From JBGTIS01 sp041745535 (GTDB lineage Bacteria; Bacteroidota; Bacteroidia; Cytophagales; Cyclobacteriaceae), in NCBI GenBank assembly GCA_041745535.1, contig JBGTIS010000208.1, positions 1 to 14,629 on the forward strand: DNA of 14,629 nucleotides, in the 5' to 3' direction. Position numbers and translations under genes: made by a program. This document shows, piece by piece, positions 1 to 7,956 of this stretch. Under the pieces are notes generated by a model. That model searched no databases, was not told the DNA's origin, and was given only the letters and a program-made list of their open reading frames with translations. The stretch's first letter is position 1, and each line of letters starts with the position of its first letter.

Positions 1-859
1 TTACAACAATATTTTTAGAAGAATTAACCCCTGCCAGGTGCTGTATCGCGCCTGAAATACCTACGGCAATATATAAATTCGGACTTACTTTAATGCCTGT
101 TTGCCCTACATGCTCGTGGTGCGGCCGCCAGTCCATATCCGACACCGGTTTGCTACAACCGGTAGCCGCTCCTAATACTTTGGCCAGGTCTTCAATCAGA
201 TGCCAGTTTTCGGGCCCTTTCATACCCCGCCCACCGGAAACCACAATTTCGGCCTCAGGCAACAACACCTCGCCTTTTGCCTTGTCTACCGAAGTAACCG
301 TTACATCAAAGTCGGCATCGCTTAATGCCGCATCAAAAGTTACTACTGTAGCTTCACTACCATCTTCCCGGGCAGTAATTGTATTTTTCTTTATCGCGAT
401 TATTTTCTTATCGCCCCGCATTTCTGTTAGCGCAAAGGCTTTGCCTGTATAGATGCTTCTTTTTACCACAAACCCATTGCTCAGATCAGGCAACGCGGTA
501 ACATTAGAAGCCAAAGCCGCATTAATTTTTACTGCCACCCGGGCTGCTACCGGATCACCCAGTGACGATTTGGCCAGTACCAGTATGTGGGCACCGGTTT
601 GCTCCATCGCCTGGCTGATTACCGAAGCATAGGCTTTGATTACATCCTGGTTAAGCCGGGAATCGCTGGCATGTAAAACTTTAGCGGCACCACTTTTCCC
701 GATAGCTTGCAATTCGCTCTCATCAATCTCTCCCATGGCCAGTGCTACTACTTCGCCTTCGCTCTGTAATTTGGTTAATTCAGCAGCGTAAGAAACTGCT
801 TCCAAAGAAGATGTTTTGATGGTACCGTCTGAACTCTCCACAAAAACTAATACAGACAT
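1..859 (-). CDS. etfA: Electron transfer flavoprotein subunit alpha (3' end cut by window edge)
   Basis: Partial gene: 286 codons are visible from the ATG at 859-857 and the C-terminus lies off the left edge. The protein begins MSVLVFVES and stays in one open frame to the window start. EtfA forms a heterodimer with EtfB, carries FAD, and passes electrons from acyl-CoA and related dehydrogenases towards the quinone pool. Seen here is the C-terminal FAD-binding domain: GGRGMKGPENW, then PHHEHVGQTG, then the near-invariant GISGAIQHLAG close to the break. By family length only about 30-40 residues are missing. It lies downstream of etfB on the same strand, so the two probably share a transcript, although a hairpin stands in the gap. 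Family assignment is secure; the physiological electron donor cannot be read from the sequence. Confidence 0.96.
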   Translation of the reverse strand, partial: MSVLVFVESSDGTIKTSSLEAVSYAAELTKLQSEGEVVALAMGEIDESELQAIGKSGAAKVLHASDSRLNQDVIKAYASVISQAMEQTGAHILVLAKSSLGDPVAARVAVKINAALASNVTALPDLSNGFVVKRSIYTGKAFALTEMRGDKKIIAIKKNTITAREDGSEATVVTFDAALSDADFDVTVTSVDKAKGEVLLPEAEIVVSGGRGMKGPENWHLIEDLAKVLGAATGCSKPVSDMDWRPHHEHVGQTGIKVSPNLYIAVGISGAIQHLAGVNSSKNIVV

Positions 860-912
860 AATAAGTATTATTGTTGTTCTAATTGTAAAATATGCAATAA
901 TAAAAAATACGA

Positions 913-950
913 GACAAAAACACTGCCTTGGGGCAGTTTAATTTTTTGTC
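913..950 (-). terminator. Hairpin in the etfB-etfA gap (terminator or attenuator-like)
   Basis: ACTGCC (922-927) and GGCAGT (932-937) pair around a TTGG loop. An outer stem of GACAAAAA (913-920) with TTTTTGTC (943-950) extends it, with a small asymmetric bulge. Read on the minus strand the inner stem is followed by a GTTTTTG run, so it could act as an intrinsic terminator or attenuator between etfB and etfA. On the plus strand it is also followed by T-rich sequence. The fold is seen in the sequence; its effect is inferred. Confidence 0.6.
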
Positions 951-981
951 TGTAAAATCACGAAAAAATTCAGGTAACTTC

Positions 982-1719
982 TTAAATCACCTTCGCTTCG
1001 TTTTTCAATGCCGCTACCAGATCTTCTATCCGGTCCGCGTCTATCATTTTTACCGCGCCTTTGGGAGGGGGTAATTCATAGCTTAAAGTTTTTGTTTTTA
1101 CCTCATCGGTAAAAGGTTCTTTTACCTGTAAAGGTTTAGCGCGAGCGGTCATAATGCCACGCATGTTGGGTATTTTCCACTCAGCGATAGGTTCCTGGCA
1201 ACCGGCCACAAACGGAAGGCTGACTTCCAGTTTCTCTTTCCCTCCCTCAATTTCCCGGGTCAATATGGCTTTATTTCCCTCAATTTCCAGTTGCATTACC
1301 GGAGAAACAGAAGGCATCCCTGCCAGTTCTCCTACCATACCATGTACTTGTCCACCATTAAAATCAATGGACTCTCTTCCCATCAGAATCAGGTCGTACT
1401 GCCCTTCTTCAATTACTTTGGCGATTTGCTGGGACACGAAAAAAGCATCGGTAGGCACCGCGTTAACCCGAATGGCCTCATCGGCACCAATGGCCAATCC
1501 TTTCCGGATGGTAGGATCGGTATTGGATTCACCTACGTTTAGTAAAGTTACTTTCCCGCCATGCGCCTCTTTCAATTCTACTGCCCGGGCCAGGGCGTAA
1601 TCGTCGTAAGGCCCGATGATGTACTGTACACCGGTAGTATCGAATTTTGTGTTATTTTCTACAAAACCTATCTTAGCGGTGGTATCCGGAACGTGCGTAA
1701 TGCAAACTAAAATATTCAT
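982..1719 (-). CDS. etfB: Electron transfer flavoprotein subunit beta
   Basis: This 245-residue protein has normal family length. EtfB is the AMP-binding partner of EtfA in the soluble heterodimer that accepts electrons from flavin dehydrogenases. It starts MNILVCITHVPDT, typical of EtfB, followed by IIGPYDDYALARAVELKE, a version of the family's NPFDEYALEEA segment. The nucleotide-binding core includes LLNVGES and ILMGRESIDFNGGQVHGMVG, and the family segment MTARAKPL lies near residues 190-197. It is first in the etfB-etfA pair, with etfA starting 122 bp downstream. Its start is 74 bp from the divergent TPR gene, so promoters for both must lie in that short AT-rich gap. No clean TAnnTTTG box was found there. 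Confidence 0.96.
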   Translation of the reverse strand: MNILVCITHVPDTTAKIGFVENNTKFDTTGVQYIIGPYDDYALARAVELKEAHGGKVTLLNVGESNTDPTIRKGLAIGADEAIRVNAVPTDAFFVSQQIAKVIEEGQYDLILMGRESIDFNGGQVHGMVGELAGMPSVSPVMQLEIEGNKAILTREIEGGKEKLEVSLPFVAGCQEPIAEWKIPNMRGIMTARAKPLQVKEPFTDEVKTKTLSYELPPPKGAVKMIDADRIEDLVAALKNEAKVI

Positions 1720-1793
1720 ACTGTTATGATAAAAAGTGCTAATTTGTACGTGAAGTTAAATAATAATCGACGAAATAAAAACCTTCTGACAAG

Positions 1794-2114
1794 ATGAACT
1801 CACAACGGCTGGCACAGTTATTTAACTTTTTAAAAGAGGATCCAGACGATCCATTTAACTTATATGCCATCGCCCTTGAGTATCTGACACAACAGCCCAG
1901 AGAGGCATTGGTGTACTTCGAAAAACTCTTGCAGGCGCATGAAAATTATCTGGCAACCTACTATCATGCCGGCAAACTTTACGCCGACCTCAACGAAAAA
2001 GAAAAGGCAGAAAAAACATTCCTGAAAGGAATCAACCTGGCCCGGAAACAAAATAACGCGCTCTCCCTTCGAGAACTGCAAAATGCTTATAACGAAATGA
2101 TGTTTGAAGAGTGA
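1794..2114 (+). CDS. Small tetratricopeptide-repeat protein
   Basis: This is a 106-residue acidic protein with no signal peptide or membrane segment, so probably cytoplasmic. It carries about two TPR-like helical hairpins: residues about 20-50 (NLYAIALEYL, then EALVYFEKLL) and about 53-85 (LATYYHAGKLYADL, then EKAEKTFLKGINLA). The A/Y/G and P/A spacing fits the 34-residue TPR pattern. Such domains usually bind protein partners, and no enzymatic motif is present. It is transcribed divergently from etfB and converges on the DUF4197 gene. The ATG is preceded by AT-rich sequence and no strong ribosome-binding site. The partner and role are unknown. Confidence 0.85.
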   Translation: MNSQRLAQLFNFLKEDPDDPFNLYAIALEYLTQQPREALVYFEKLLQAHENYLATYYHAGKLYADLNEKEKAEKTFLKGINLARKQNNALSLRELQNAYNEMMFEE

Positions 2115-2121
2115 AGAAGTT

Positions 2122-2243
2122 GGGAGTTGGAAGAAGTGTCACACAGATAGGGTCAGATTGATTCAATCTTAACCCTATCTGGAATTTTTACATTTACACA
2201 CTTTTTGGGATAGTTTACTTCCGGCTTCGGTCTTCCAGCTCCC
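2122..2243. repeat. Long imperfect inverted repeat enclosing the terminator
   Basis: GGGAGTTGGAAGA (2122-2134) is mirrored by TCTTCCAGCTCCC (2231-2243), with 12 of 13 bases complementary. The arms enclose the perfect hairpin at 2144-2189. This fills most of the gap between the two convergent genes and could be a dispersed intergenic palindrome. Confidence 0.6.
2144..2189 (+). terminator. Rho-independent terminator after the TPR gene
   Basis: A 10-bp perfect stem, CAGATAGGGT (2144-2153) with ACCCTATCTG (2172-2181), encloses a second stem, AGATTG (2155-2160) with CAATCT (2164-2169), around an ATT loop. GGAATTTTT follows on the plus strand. It should end the TPR transcript. Read on the minus strand it has no T-tract, so it is not an obvious terminator for the DUF4197 gene. 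Confidence 0.85.
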
Positions 2244-2250
2244 GATTTCA

Positions 2251-3042
2251 TTACTTCACACTACCAAACACCTTCCGCAAAATGGCCTCAGCCTGCCCGA
2301 ACGGATCGCGGCGGATGTTTTTTTCTTCGCGCGATACCAGTTGAAACAATCCGTCCAATGCTTGTTGGGTAGCATATTCTTCCAGCACCGGTAAATCTCT
2401 CACATTCACATTAATATCGTTTACCAGTGGCGTTTTGTTATAGGCTTCAATGCCATCTTTGATACCATTGTAATATTTATAAGCGCCTACCTGTTCCAAA
2501 GCATTTTTTATTTCAGGCTGGAACTTTCCGGCCAGTTGCTGCGAGGTGGTTCTTTTCAGATAATCTGTCGCGGCTGTACTGTCGCCCTTAAGAATCCCCA
2601 TGGCATCCTGAATGGTCATGGAAGTAATCGCCGTTACAAAAATAGGCGCTGCTTCTTTGGCTGCGTTTTCCGCGCCTCTGTTCAGTGCTTTCACGAAATC
2701 ATCCACCACTTTATCGCCTACTATCGGAATTTTCCTGATATTTCTTTCAACCTTTTGCAGTTCCTGCGGCAGCAGAATTCTGATATCAATGATCGGATTA
2801 TTCAGGTAACCGTCCTGTCGCGAAGCATTGTCGCTGGCAAATTCAGCGCCTTTTTTCAATGCTGTTTTCAGTCCCTGTATAATTTCCTGGGTGGTAAGCC
2901 CTCCCGCTCCTCCCATTCCAGCGTCGATAACGCCTTTTAATACATCGCAGGAAGAAAGAAAACAAAATGACAGGGAAAACAGTAAGATAAATAGCCGACT
3001 CAGCACTTTATTGAAGGAGATGCGATTTTTAAATTTTCTCAT
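2251..3042 (-). CDS. DUF4197 family lipoprotein
   Basis: This 263-residue protein matches the DUF4197 family, whose function is not established. The N-terminus is basic (MRKFKNR), followed by a hydrophobic stretch at about residues 14-30 and a lipobox ending in LSSC with Cys32. Signal peptidase II processing and lipidation at Cys32 are therefore predicted; Asp33 at +2 may favour inner-membrane retention by the E. coli rule, which may not hold in Bacteroidota. The mature part shows family segments: LTTQEIIQGLKTALKKG, then PQELQKVE, then DAMGILKGDSTAATDYLKR, and near the C-terminus YATQQALDGLFQLVSREE. It is mainly helical. Its start is 74 bp from cinA, divergently, and it converges on the TPR gene. 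Confidence 0.9.
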   Translation of the reverse strand: MRKFKNRISFNKVLSRLFILLFSLSFCFLSSCDVLKGVIDAGMGGAGGLTTQEIIQGLKTALKKGAEFASDNASRQDGYLNNPIIDIRILLPQELQKVERNIRKIPIVGDKVVDDFVKALNRGAENAAKEAAPIFVTAITSMTIQDAMGILKGDSTAATDYLKRTTSQQLAGKFQPEIKNALEQVGAYKYYNGIKDGIEAYNKTPLVNDINVNVRDLPVLEEYATQQALDGLFQLVSREEKNIRRDPFGQAEAILRKVFGSVK

Positions 3043-3054
3043 AGTAATTAGATG

Positions 3055-3062
3055 TAGTTTTG
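3055..3062 (+). promoter_or_regulatory. Candidate Bacteroidota -7 box for cinA
   Basis: TAGTTTTG fits the TAnnTTTG -7 consensus of Bacteroidota primary sigma promoters and lies about 55 bp before the cinA ATG. No convincing TTTG/TTG -33 box is seen at the expected spacing, so the call is tentative. Confidence 0.4.
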
Positions 3063-3116
3063 GCTTTGATTACGCAAAAATTATTCCATGCCCATTTATT
3101 AATAACCTTTTGCCCT

Positions 3117-4376
3117 ATGAAAGAAATCTTTGCCGAAGTAATTACCATTGGAGATGAAATCCTGTACGGACAAACCCTGGATACCAATACCTATTGGATC
3201 GGACAACAACTGAACCTGATTGGTGTAAAAATTATACAAAAAACATCTATCGGCGATACACGCGAACACATCCTGCTGGCCCTGGCCGAAGCTGAACAAC
3301 GGGCTGATATTATACTAATTACCGGTGGATTGGGCCCTACCAAAGACGATATTACGAAAAAAACTCTGGCTGTTTATTTCGACAGCCCCATCTCCGTTAA
3401 TGAACTGGCACTGAAAGATGTAGAAGACTTTTTTGCCAGCCGTGGCAGGGCCATGAATAACCTGAATCGCATGCAGGCCGAATTGCCCGACAAGTGTCAG
3501 ATTATCCACAACAGCGTAGGTACCGCACCCGGTATGTGGTTTGAAAAAGGGGGGAAAGTATTTGTTTCAATGCCGGGTGTGCCGCACGAAATGAAAAAAA
3601 TGATGATCGAACAGGTACTGCCCCGTTTCAGTAAAGTATTTCCCTTACCTGTAATTTACCATAAAATGATTAAAACGGCCGGCATTGGCGAATCATGGCT
3701 GTCGGAAAAAATAGAAGACTGGGAAGATAACCTGCCACCCCATATCCGGCTGGCCTATCTGCCCGATCTGGGGCAGGTAAAACTCCGGCTAACAGCGGTG
3801 GGTAACAATCGGGCACAACTGGAAAAGGATGTGGCAGCGCAGGTGCAAACCCTGCTGCCGCAGGTTGGTGAATATGTGTATGGCTATGGCGATGATACCC
3901 TGGAAGGCACCATTGGCAACCTTTTGCTGGAAAGAAAGAAAACCGTAGCCACAGCCGAAAGCTGTACCGGCGGTTATATGGCACATGCCATTACCAGCGT
4001 ACCCGGCAGTTCCCGCTATTTTCAGGGCGGCGTTATTCCGTACCATAACGATTTGAAAATTAAGGTACTCGGCGTGCAGGAAACCACCTTACAACAACAT
4101 GGCGCCGTAAGCGAACAAACGGTGAATGAAATGGCCAATCAGGTTCGAAAACTATTCAATGCCGATTACGGATTGGCTACCAGTGGCATTGCCGGTCCCG
4201 ATGGGGGTACTGATGAAAAACCGGTGGGTACCGTCTGGATTGCCCTGGCTGACGGGGAACAAACCCTTACTCATCAACTCAGCCTCACCAAAGACAGAAC
4301 CCTGAATATACAGCTTACCAATGTGGGTTTACTGAATATGCTTCGAAAAGCATTAATGAAGCCTTTAGAAGTGTAA
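3117..4376 (+). CDS. cinA: CinA family: nicotinamide-nucleotide amidohydrolase with MoCF-like domain
   Basis: Taking the ATG at 3117 gives 419 residues starting MKEIFAEVITIGDEIL, the usual CinA N-terminus. The frame stays open upstream to a TTG at 3060, but those 19 residues do not resemble the family. The N-terminal half is a MoCF_biosynth-like fold with GDEILYGQTLDTN and ITGGLGPTKDD (about 68-78), associated in long CinA proteins with ADP-ribose/NMN-type pyrophosphatase activity. The C-terminal half (from about residue 270) is the PncC amidase domain, with TAESCTGG (Ser282, Cys283) and SGIAGPDGG (356-364). It deamidates nicotinamide mononucleotide to nicotinate mononucleotide in pyridine nucleotide recycling. 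Length and both domains are complete. The gene is probably monocistronic, with its own promoter in the 74-bp divergent gap. Confidence 0.95.
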   Translation: MKEIFAEVITIGDEILYGQTLDTNTYWIGQQLNLIGVKIIQKTSIGDTREHILLALAEAEQRADIILITGGLGPTKDDITKKTLAVYFDSPISVNELALKDVEDFFASRGRAMNNLNRMQAELPDKCQIIHNSVGTAPGMWFEKGGKVFVSMPGVPHEMKKMMIEQVLPRFSKVFPLPVIYHKMIKTAGIGESWLSEKIEDWEDNLPPHIRLAYLPDLGQVKLRLTAVGNNRAQLEKDVAAQVQTLLPQVGEYVYGYGDDTLEGTIGNLLLERKKTVATAESCTGGYMAHAITSVPGSSRYFQGGVIPYHNDLKIKVLGVQETTLQQHGAVSEQTVNEMANQVRKLFNADYGLATSGIAGPDGGTDEKPVGTVWIALADGEQTLTHQLSLTKDRTLNIQLTNVGLLNMLRKALMKPLEV

Positions 4377-4631
4377 CCCGTTTTTTCAGATTCTGACCAA
4401 TTCTTTATTATAGGTATGATAAAAAAGTGGTTGTCATAATAGCCAGTATCCCATCATTTATTTGTTCATCATTTAATCAGGTATTAAATCCTGATATCAA
4501 TCAAAACAGGGAGGTTACCAACCGAAAAGCCTCCATTATAAAGTCTTATTTTATAAAACTGGTTTTCAGGTTACAAAGCAAATAGTTGGATCAACTAACT
4601 ACTATATTATTTAACCTAAAAATCAACCGCT

Positions 4632-6095
4632 ATGAAAATGCCTTACATTTTACTACTCCTGATTGGTCTGTCAGGATGGATGAGCCTGCCCCAAGCCTTT
4701 GCGCAATATAATACCACCTACGGTACAGGCGCCGGAACCGGAGGAAGTTATAACACCCACGTGGGCCGGTATGCTGGCTACAACAGTACCGCCTCCTCTA
4801 ATACCTTTCTGGGTACCTATTCAGGATATAAAACTACTGTAGGTGCCAATAACGTTTTTGTGGGAAGAAGCAGCGGATATTATAACACTTCAGGTTATCG
4901 CGATACTTTCATAGGATGGTACAGCGGATATAATAATACCACAGGCGATGAGAATACGTTCTTAGGGCATAGCAGCGGTTATAAAAATACCTCCGGCAGC
5001 CAAAATATCTTTGTTGGGTATTGGAGCGGATATTATAATACAACCGGTAACAACAATGCTTTTCTGGGAACATTTAGCGGAAACAGCAATACCTCCGGTT
5101 TTTTTAACACATTCATAGGAAATAACAGTGGTGAGGGCAATACTACCGGCTACGGCAATACCTATGTGGGATTTTACAGTGGCTCATCCAATAGTACAGG
5201 AAAATACAACGTCTTTCTGGGTCAGTACGCCGGCTATAGTGAAACCGGTTCTAATAAGTTGTACATCGATAATCAGGATGATGCCAATCCGCTGATTTAT
5301 GGTGAATTCAGTAAAAACTCTATCGCTATCGGCACCAAATACACCGGCAATACCTATAAGCTTTTTGTGCCGGGAAAAGTACGGGCCACCGCCTATGATG
5401 TAGCTTCCGACAAACGTCTCAAAGACGATATCCATGTCCTGGAAAACGCCCTCACCAGGGTACAACAGGTAAAAGGCGTTAGTTACCTTTTGAAAAATGA
5501 CCAGGAGGCACCACAGGATTCATCCAGCCAGGCAGGCACGAAAACTATGGCTGGCAATCAGCCGGTATACTACGGATTTGTAGCCCAGGACATACAAAAA
5601 ATATTTCCTGAACTGGTAACTGATGACGAAGGGATACTGGCCGTAAATTATATGGGCCTGATTCCCGTACTGGTAGAAGCCCTCAAAGAAATTACCCTGG
5701 AACGGGACAGTCTGAAGCAAACACTATCGGTAGTAGCACAAAATAACCTGCAACTGGACCAACGCATCGCCGCTATTGAAAAGGCACTGGATTTGAAAGA
5801 AGTTTCTCCTTCAAAACATTATGGTAAGCCAACCGGTACGTTGCTGGAACAAAATCATCCTAACCCTTTTAACGAAAATACTACCATTCATTATCAGGTG
5901 CCCGACAAAGCCAGTAGTGTAAGTCTGGTGATTATGAACCAGAATGGCGTGGAAATAAAGCGAATCGATAACCTGCAACCGGGGGCCGGACAGGTGGAAA
6001 TTGCCGCAGGCAGCTTGGCCGCAGGCACGTATTTATATGCCCTACAGATTGATGGTAAACCCACCTCAGCCCAGCGCATGGTACTAATCCGCTAA
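4632..6095 (+). CDS. Secreted repeat fibre with S74 self-cleaving chaperone domain and T9SS sorting tail
   Basis: The protein has 487 residues. A signal peptide ends near AFA|Q (after Ala24). Ten repeats follow from Asn41 to about 210, each 17 residues (the first 16) on the pattern N-T-F-L-G-x-x-S-G-Y-x-N-T-T-G-x-x, as in trimeric fibre or adhesin heads. A peptidase S74 domain starts at ASDKRLKDD: Ser259 and Lys264 match the Ser/Lys dyad spacing of endosialidase-type intramolecular chaperones, and YYGFVAQDIQKIFPELV (313 on) is the family core. A likely coiled coil spans about 348-390. Residues 404-487 form a type A T9SS C-terminal sorting domain (LLEQNHPNPFNENTTIHYQV, then GTYLYALQ near the end). 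It is probably a surface or released trimeric fibre; the ligand is unknown. The 255-bp leader before it has short hairpins (for example 4476-4495) but no clear promoter box. Confidence 0.9.
   Translation: MKMPYILLLLIGLSGWMSLPQAFAQYNTTYGTGAGTGGSYNTHVGRYAGYNSTASSNTFLGTYSGYKTTVGANNVFVGRSSGYYNTSGYRDTFIGWYSGYNNTTGDENTFLGHSSGYKNTSGSQNIFVGYWSGYYNTTGNNNAFLGTFSGNSNTSGFFNTFIGNNSGEGNTTGYGNTYVGFYSGSSNSTGKYNVFLGQYAGYSETGSNKLYIDNQDDANPLIYGEFSKNSIAIGTKYTGNTYKLFVPGKVRATAYDVASDKRLKDDIHVLENALTRVQQVKGVSYLLKNDQEAPQDSSSQAGTKTMAGNQPVYYGFVAQDIQKIFPELVTDDEGILAVNYMGLIPVLVEALKEITLERDSLKQTLSVVAQNNLQLDQRIAAIEKALDLKEVSPSKHYGKPTGTLLEQNHPNPFNENTTIHYQVPDKASSVSLVIMNQNGVEIKRIDNLQPGAGQVEIAAGSLAAGTYLYALQIDGKPTSAQRMVLIR
4752..5256 (+). 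repeat. Degenerate 51-bp tandem repeats encoding the 17-residue fibre units
   Basis: Ten consecutive coding repeats; the first is one codon shorter. Units begin at 4752, then 4800, and every 51 bp after that. Amino acids are conserved (Asn, Gly, Ser-Gly-Tyr and Asn-Thr positions) while codons have diverged, so this is an old, selected array rather than a recent slippage tract. The last unit blends into the linker LYIDNQ. Confidence 0.85.
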
Positions 6096-6136
6096 AACAG
6101 CCTTAATCCTTAATATTACTGAGAAAAAGCACTATC

Positions 6137-6163
6137 GGCACGCTGTAAAATGCGTGCCTTTTT
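6137..6163 (+). terminator. Rho-independent terminator after the fibre gene
   Basis: GGCACGC (6137-6143) and GCGTGCC (6152-6158) form a perfect 7-bp GC-rich stem with an 8-base loop, followed directly by TTTTT (6159-6163), 42 bp after the stop codon. Confidence 0.88.
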
Positions 6164-6220
6164 CAATTTCATAACCATCCCTTTTTAGAAATCGATTTAC
6201 TTTCCCTATAGGTTTTATGT

Positions 6221-6517
6221 TTATTTGAAGTAATACTTTCGCAGCCGATTTTTGAGGTTCGTGTACTTTAAATAGCCCCTTACCACGAAAAAGGAACTAA
6301 GCCCAATAAAGCCAAAGCCTATCCACCGGATGTTGTCAAAATGCTGTATTTGCAAAAAGGTAATCCCTGCCAGCAAAAGGTATAACGACGTCCGGATGTA
6401 GGAAAGCAGGGTTCTTTCGTTGGCCAGTTTCGTTCGTTCCAGAGCCAAATGGTCTCTGAGAATGATCTCTCCCTCATGCTCAAAGTCATGACTAATGTCC
6501 AGAATATTTTTTATCAT
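6221..6517 (-). CDS. DUF202 (YidH-like) small membrane protein
   Basis: This 98-residue protein carries the DUF202 signature LALERTKLANERTLLSYIRT (residues 24-43), rich in Glu and Arg. Two predicted membrane helices follow at about 39-57 and 65-83, with a basic C-terminal tail (KNRLRKYYFK). The family is widespread, small and integral to the inner membrane, and has no agreed biochemical function; related domains occur in eukaryotic VTC/SPX-type proteins. It diverges from the PaaE-like reductase across a 186-bp gap, in which I saw no full TAnnTTTG match on either strand. The terminator at 6137-6163 belongs to the upstream fibre gene and faces this gene's end. Confidence 0.9.
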   Translation of the reverse strand: MIKNILDISHDFEHEGEIILRDHLALERTKLANERTLLSYIRTSLYLLLAGITFLQIQHFDNIRWIGFGFIGLSSFFVVRGYLKYTNLKNRLRKYYFK

Positions 6518-6703
6518 ATCTGTTTCTGTTTGCTATTCTATTATCAGAAACTGATTCGCTTATTAAAAGTTGCACGGTCAGGTAGTAAAAGTTACCCATC
6601 AAGTACTTTCTGTCGCTTTATACAAATATTTTTTAACTTTCCGGTGCCTGTGAATTTTGGGCGCGATTCATATTCTCCAAATATTTGAACGTACGTCTGT
6701 AGC

Positions 6704-7774
6704 ATGAGCCAATACCTGCACGTAAAAGTGATCAACATTATTAATGAAACCGCAGCGGCAAAAACCTTTGTACTGGTGACGGAAGATGGAAAACCTGTTC
6801 CGTACCAGGCCGGCCAGTTCTTAACTTTTATCTTTTCTGTGAATGGTACGCTGTATCGTCGGTCCTATTCCCTGAGTTCCTCTCCTGAAACCGATGCGCA
6901 CCTGGCCATTACTGTCAAACGGGTGCAATATGGCAGAATATCCCACCACATAATCAATCAGTTGAAAGTAGGAACCCTTTTACAATGCCTGCCGCCTGCG
7001 GGGCGATTTATTTTACCAGACAAACAGGCGCCCGTTTCCAGAGATGTTTTTTTAATAGCGGCGGGCAGTGGCATTACCCCGATATTCAGCATCCTGAAAA
7101 CCTTATTGAAAAAAGAACCGGAAAGCCAGATCACACTTATCTACAGTAACAGAAATGAAGCCACTACCCTATTTTATGACACGTTAAACCAGTATGCCCT
7201 TACTTATCAGGACCGGTTCCGGTGTTTGCATATTATGAGCCAGCCTGCCGACAAATCTCAGGTTTATCATGGGCACCTGAATACATTTTTACTGGAAGAA
7301 CTGGTAGGCCAACACCTGCATTTCAAAAAAGAGCATGCGCTGGTTTTTGTGTGTGGGCCGCATGCTGTGATGCGAATGGTGTATATGAAACTCAGCATCA
7401 TGGGTTTTCAAAAAGCACATATCTTTCGTGAACAGTTTGTAGTCCGCGATGAAGTGAAAAGCGCACCCGTTCCTAGAGTAGCAGACCCATCTGACAAAAC
7501 AGTAGTCATACATTATCAGCATCGGGCATATAGTTTAACAGTGCCTTATGGAAAAAGTATTTTACAGGCTGGCCTGGACCACCACATTGACCTGCCTTAC
7601 AGTTGCAGGGCAGGTATTTGCAGTACCTGTACGGCCACCTGTCGGGAAGGAAAAGTAGTAATGTCAAACAACGAAGTGCTCACAGAAAAAGATATCAGAA
7701 GCGGCCTGATCCTGACCTGCGTGGGATATCCCCATTCACACAAAGTAGTGATTGATTTTAAAGGAATTGATTGA
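6704..7774 (+). CDS. PaaE-like NAD(P)H-dependent flavin / 2Fe-2S ferredoxin reductase
   Basis: This 356-residue protein shows three modules in the usual PaaE order. An FAD-binding barrel carries RRSYSLSS (Arg52-Ser59). An NAD(P)-binding domain carries AAGSGITP (about 119-126), NRNEATTLFY and VCGP (Cys217-Pro219). A C-terminal plant-type ferredoxin domain has Cys301, Cys306, Cys309 and Cys339 (CX4CX2CX29C) for one 2Fe-2S cluster. It moves electrons from NAD(P)H through flavin to the iron-sulfur cluster and on to an oxygenase or other acceptor. No paaABCD or other oxygenase subunit is nearby, so the partner is unknown and the enzyme probably works with components encoded elsewhere. No signal peptide; cytoplasmic. 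All expected motifs are intact. Confidence 0.92.
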   Translation: MSQYLHVKVINIINETAAAKTFVLVTEDGKPVPYQAGQFLTFIFSVNGTLYRRSYSLSSSPETDAHLAITVKRVQYGRISHHIINQLKVGTLLQCLPPAGRFILPDKQAPVSRDVFLIAAGSGITPIFSILKTLLKKEPESQITLIYSNRNEATTLFYDTLNQYALTYQDRFRCLHIMSQPADKSQVYHGHLNTFLLEELVGQHLHFKKEHALVFVCGPHAVMRMVYMKLSIMGFQKAHIFREQFVVRDEVKSAPVPRVADPSDKTVVIHYQHRAYSLTVPYGKSILQAGLDHHIDLPYSCRAGICSTCTATCREGKVVMSNNEVLTEKDIRSGLILTCVGYPHSHKVVIDFKGID

Positions 7775-7956
7775 AAGCGACTCAATGAATCTGGTTGTCA
7801 CTGAAAATTTTTAAACTGATCTACCGGAAACTATACATCAAATTACAGTTTTTTGATCACACAACCTTTTCTTTATTAGCCAAAGGAAATGTATCTTTAG
7901 AAATACTCAACCTTGTGTACCGTTATCATGTTACCAAATAGAAATATGTGCTTCTT

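Noticed and set aside
93..452. Plus-strand 119-residue open frame opposite etfA
   Set aside because: It is the antisense shadow of a well-conserved EtfA coding region.
3060..3116. Upstream TTG start that would lengthen CinA by 19 residues
   Set aside because: The extra residues do not match the CinA N-terminus, the ATG at 3117 gives the canonical start, and the extension would overlap the candidate promoter.
4476..4495. Hairpin ATCAGG/CCTGAT before the fibre gene as a riboswitch or terminator
   Set aside because: Only a 6-bp stem with an 8-base loop, no T-run and no recognisable riboswitch core.
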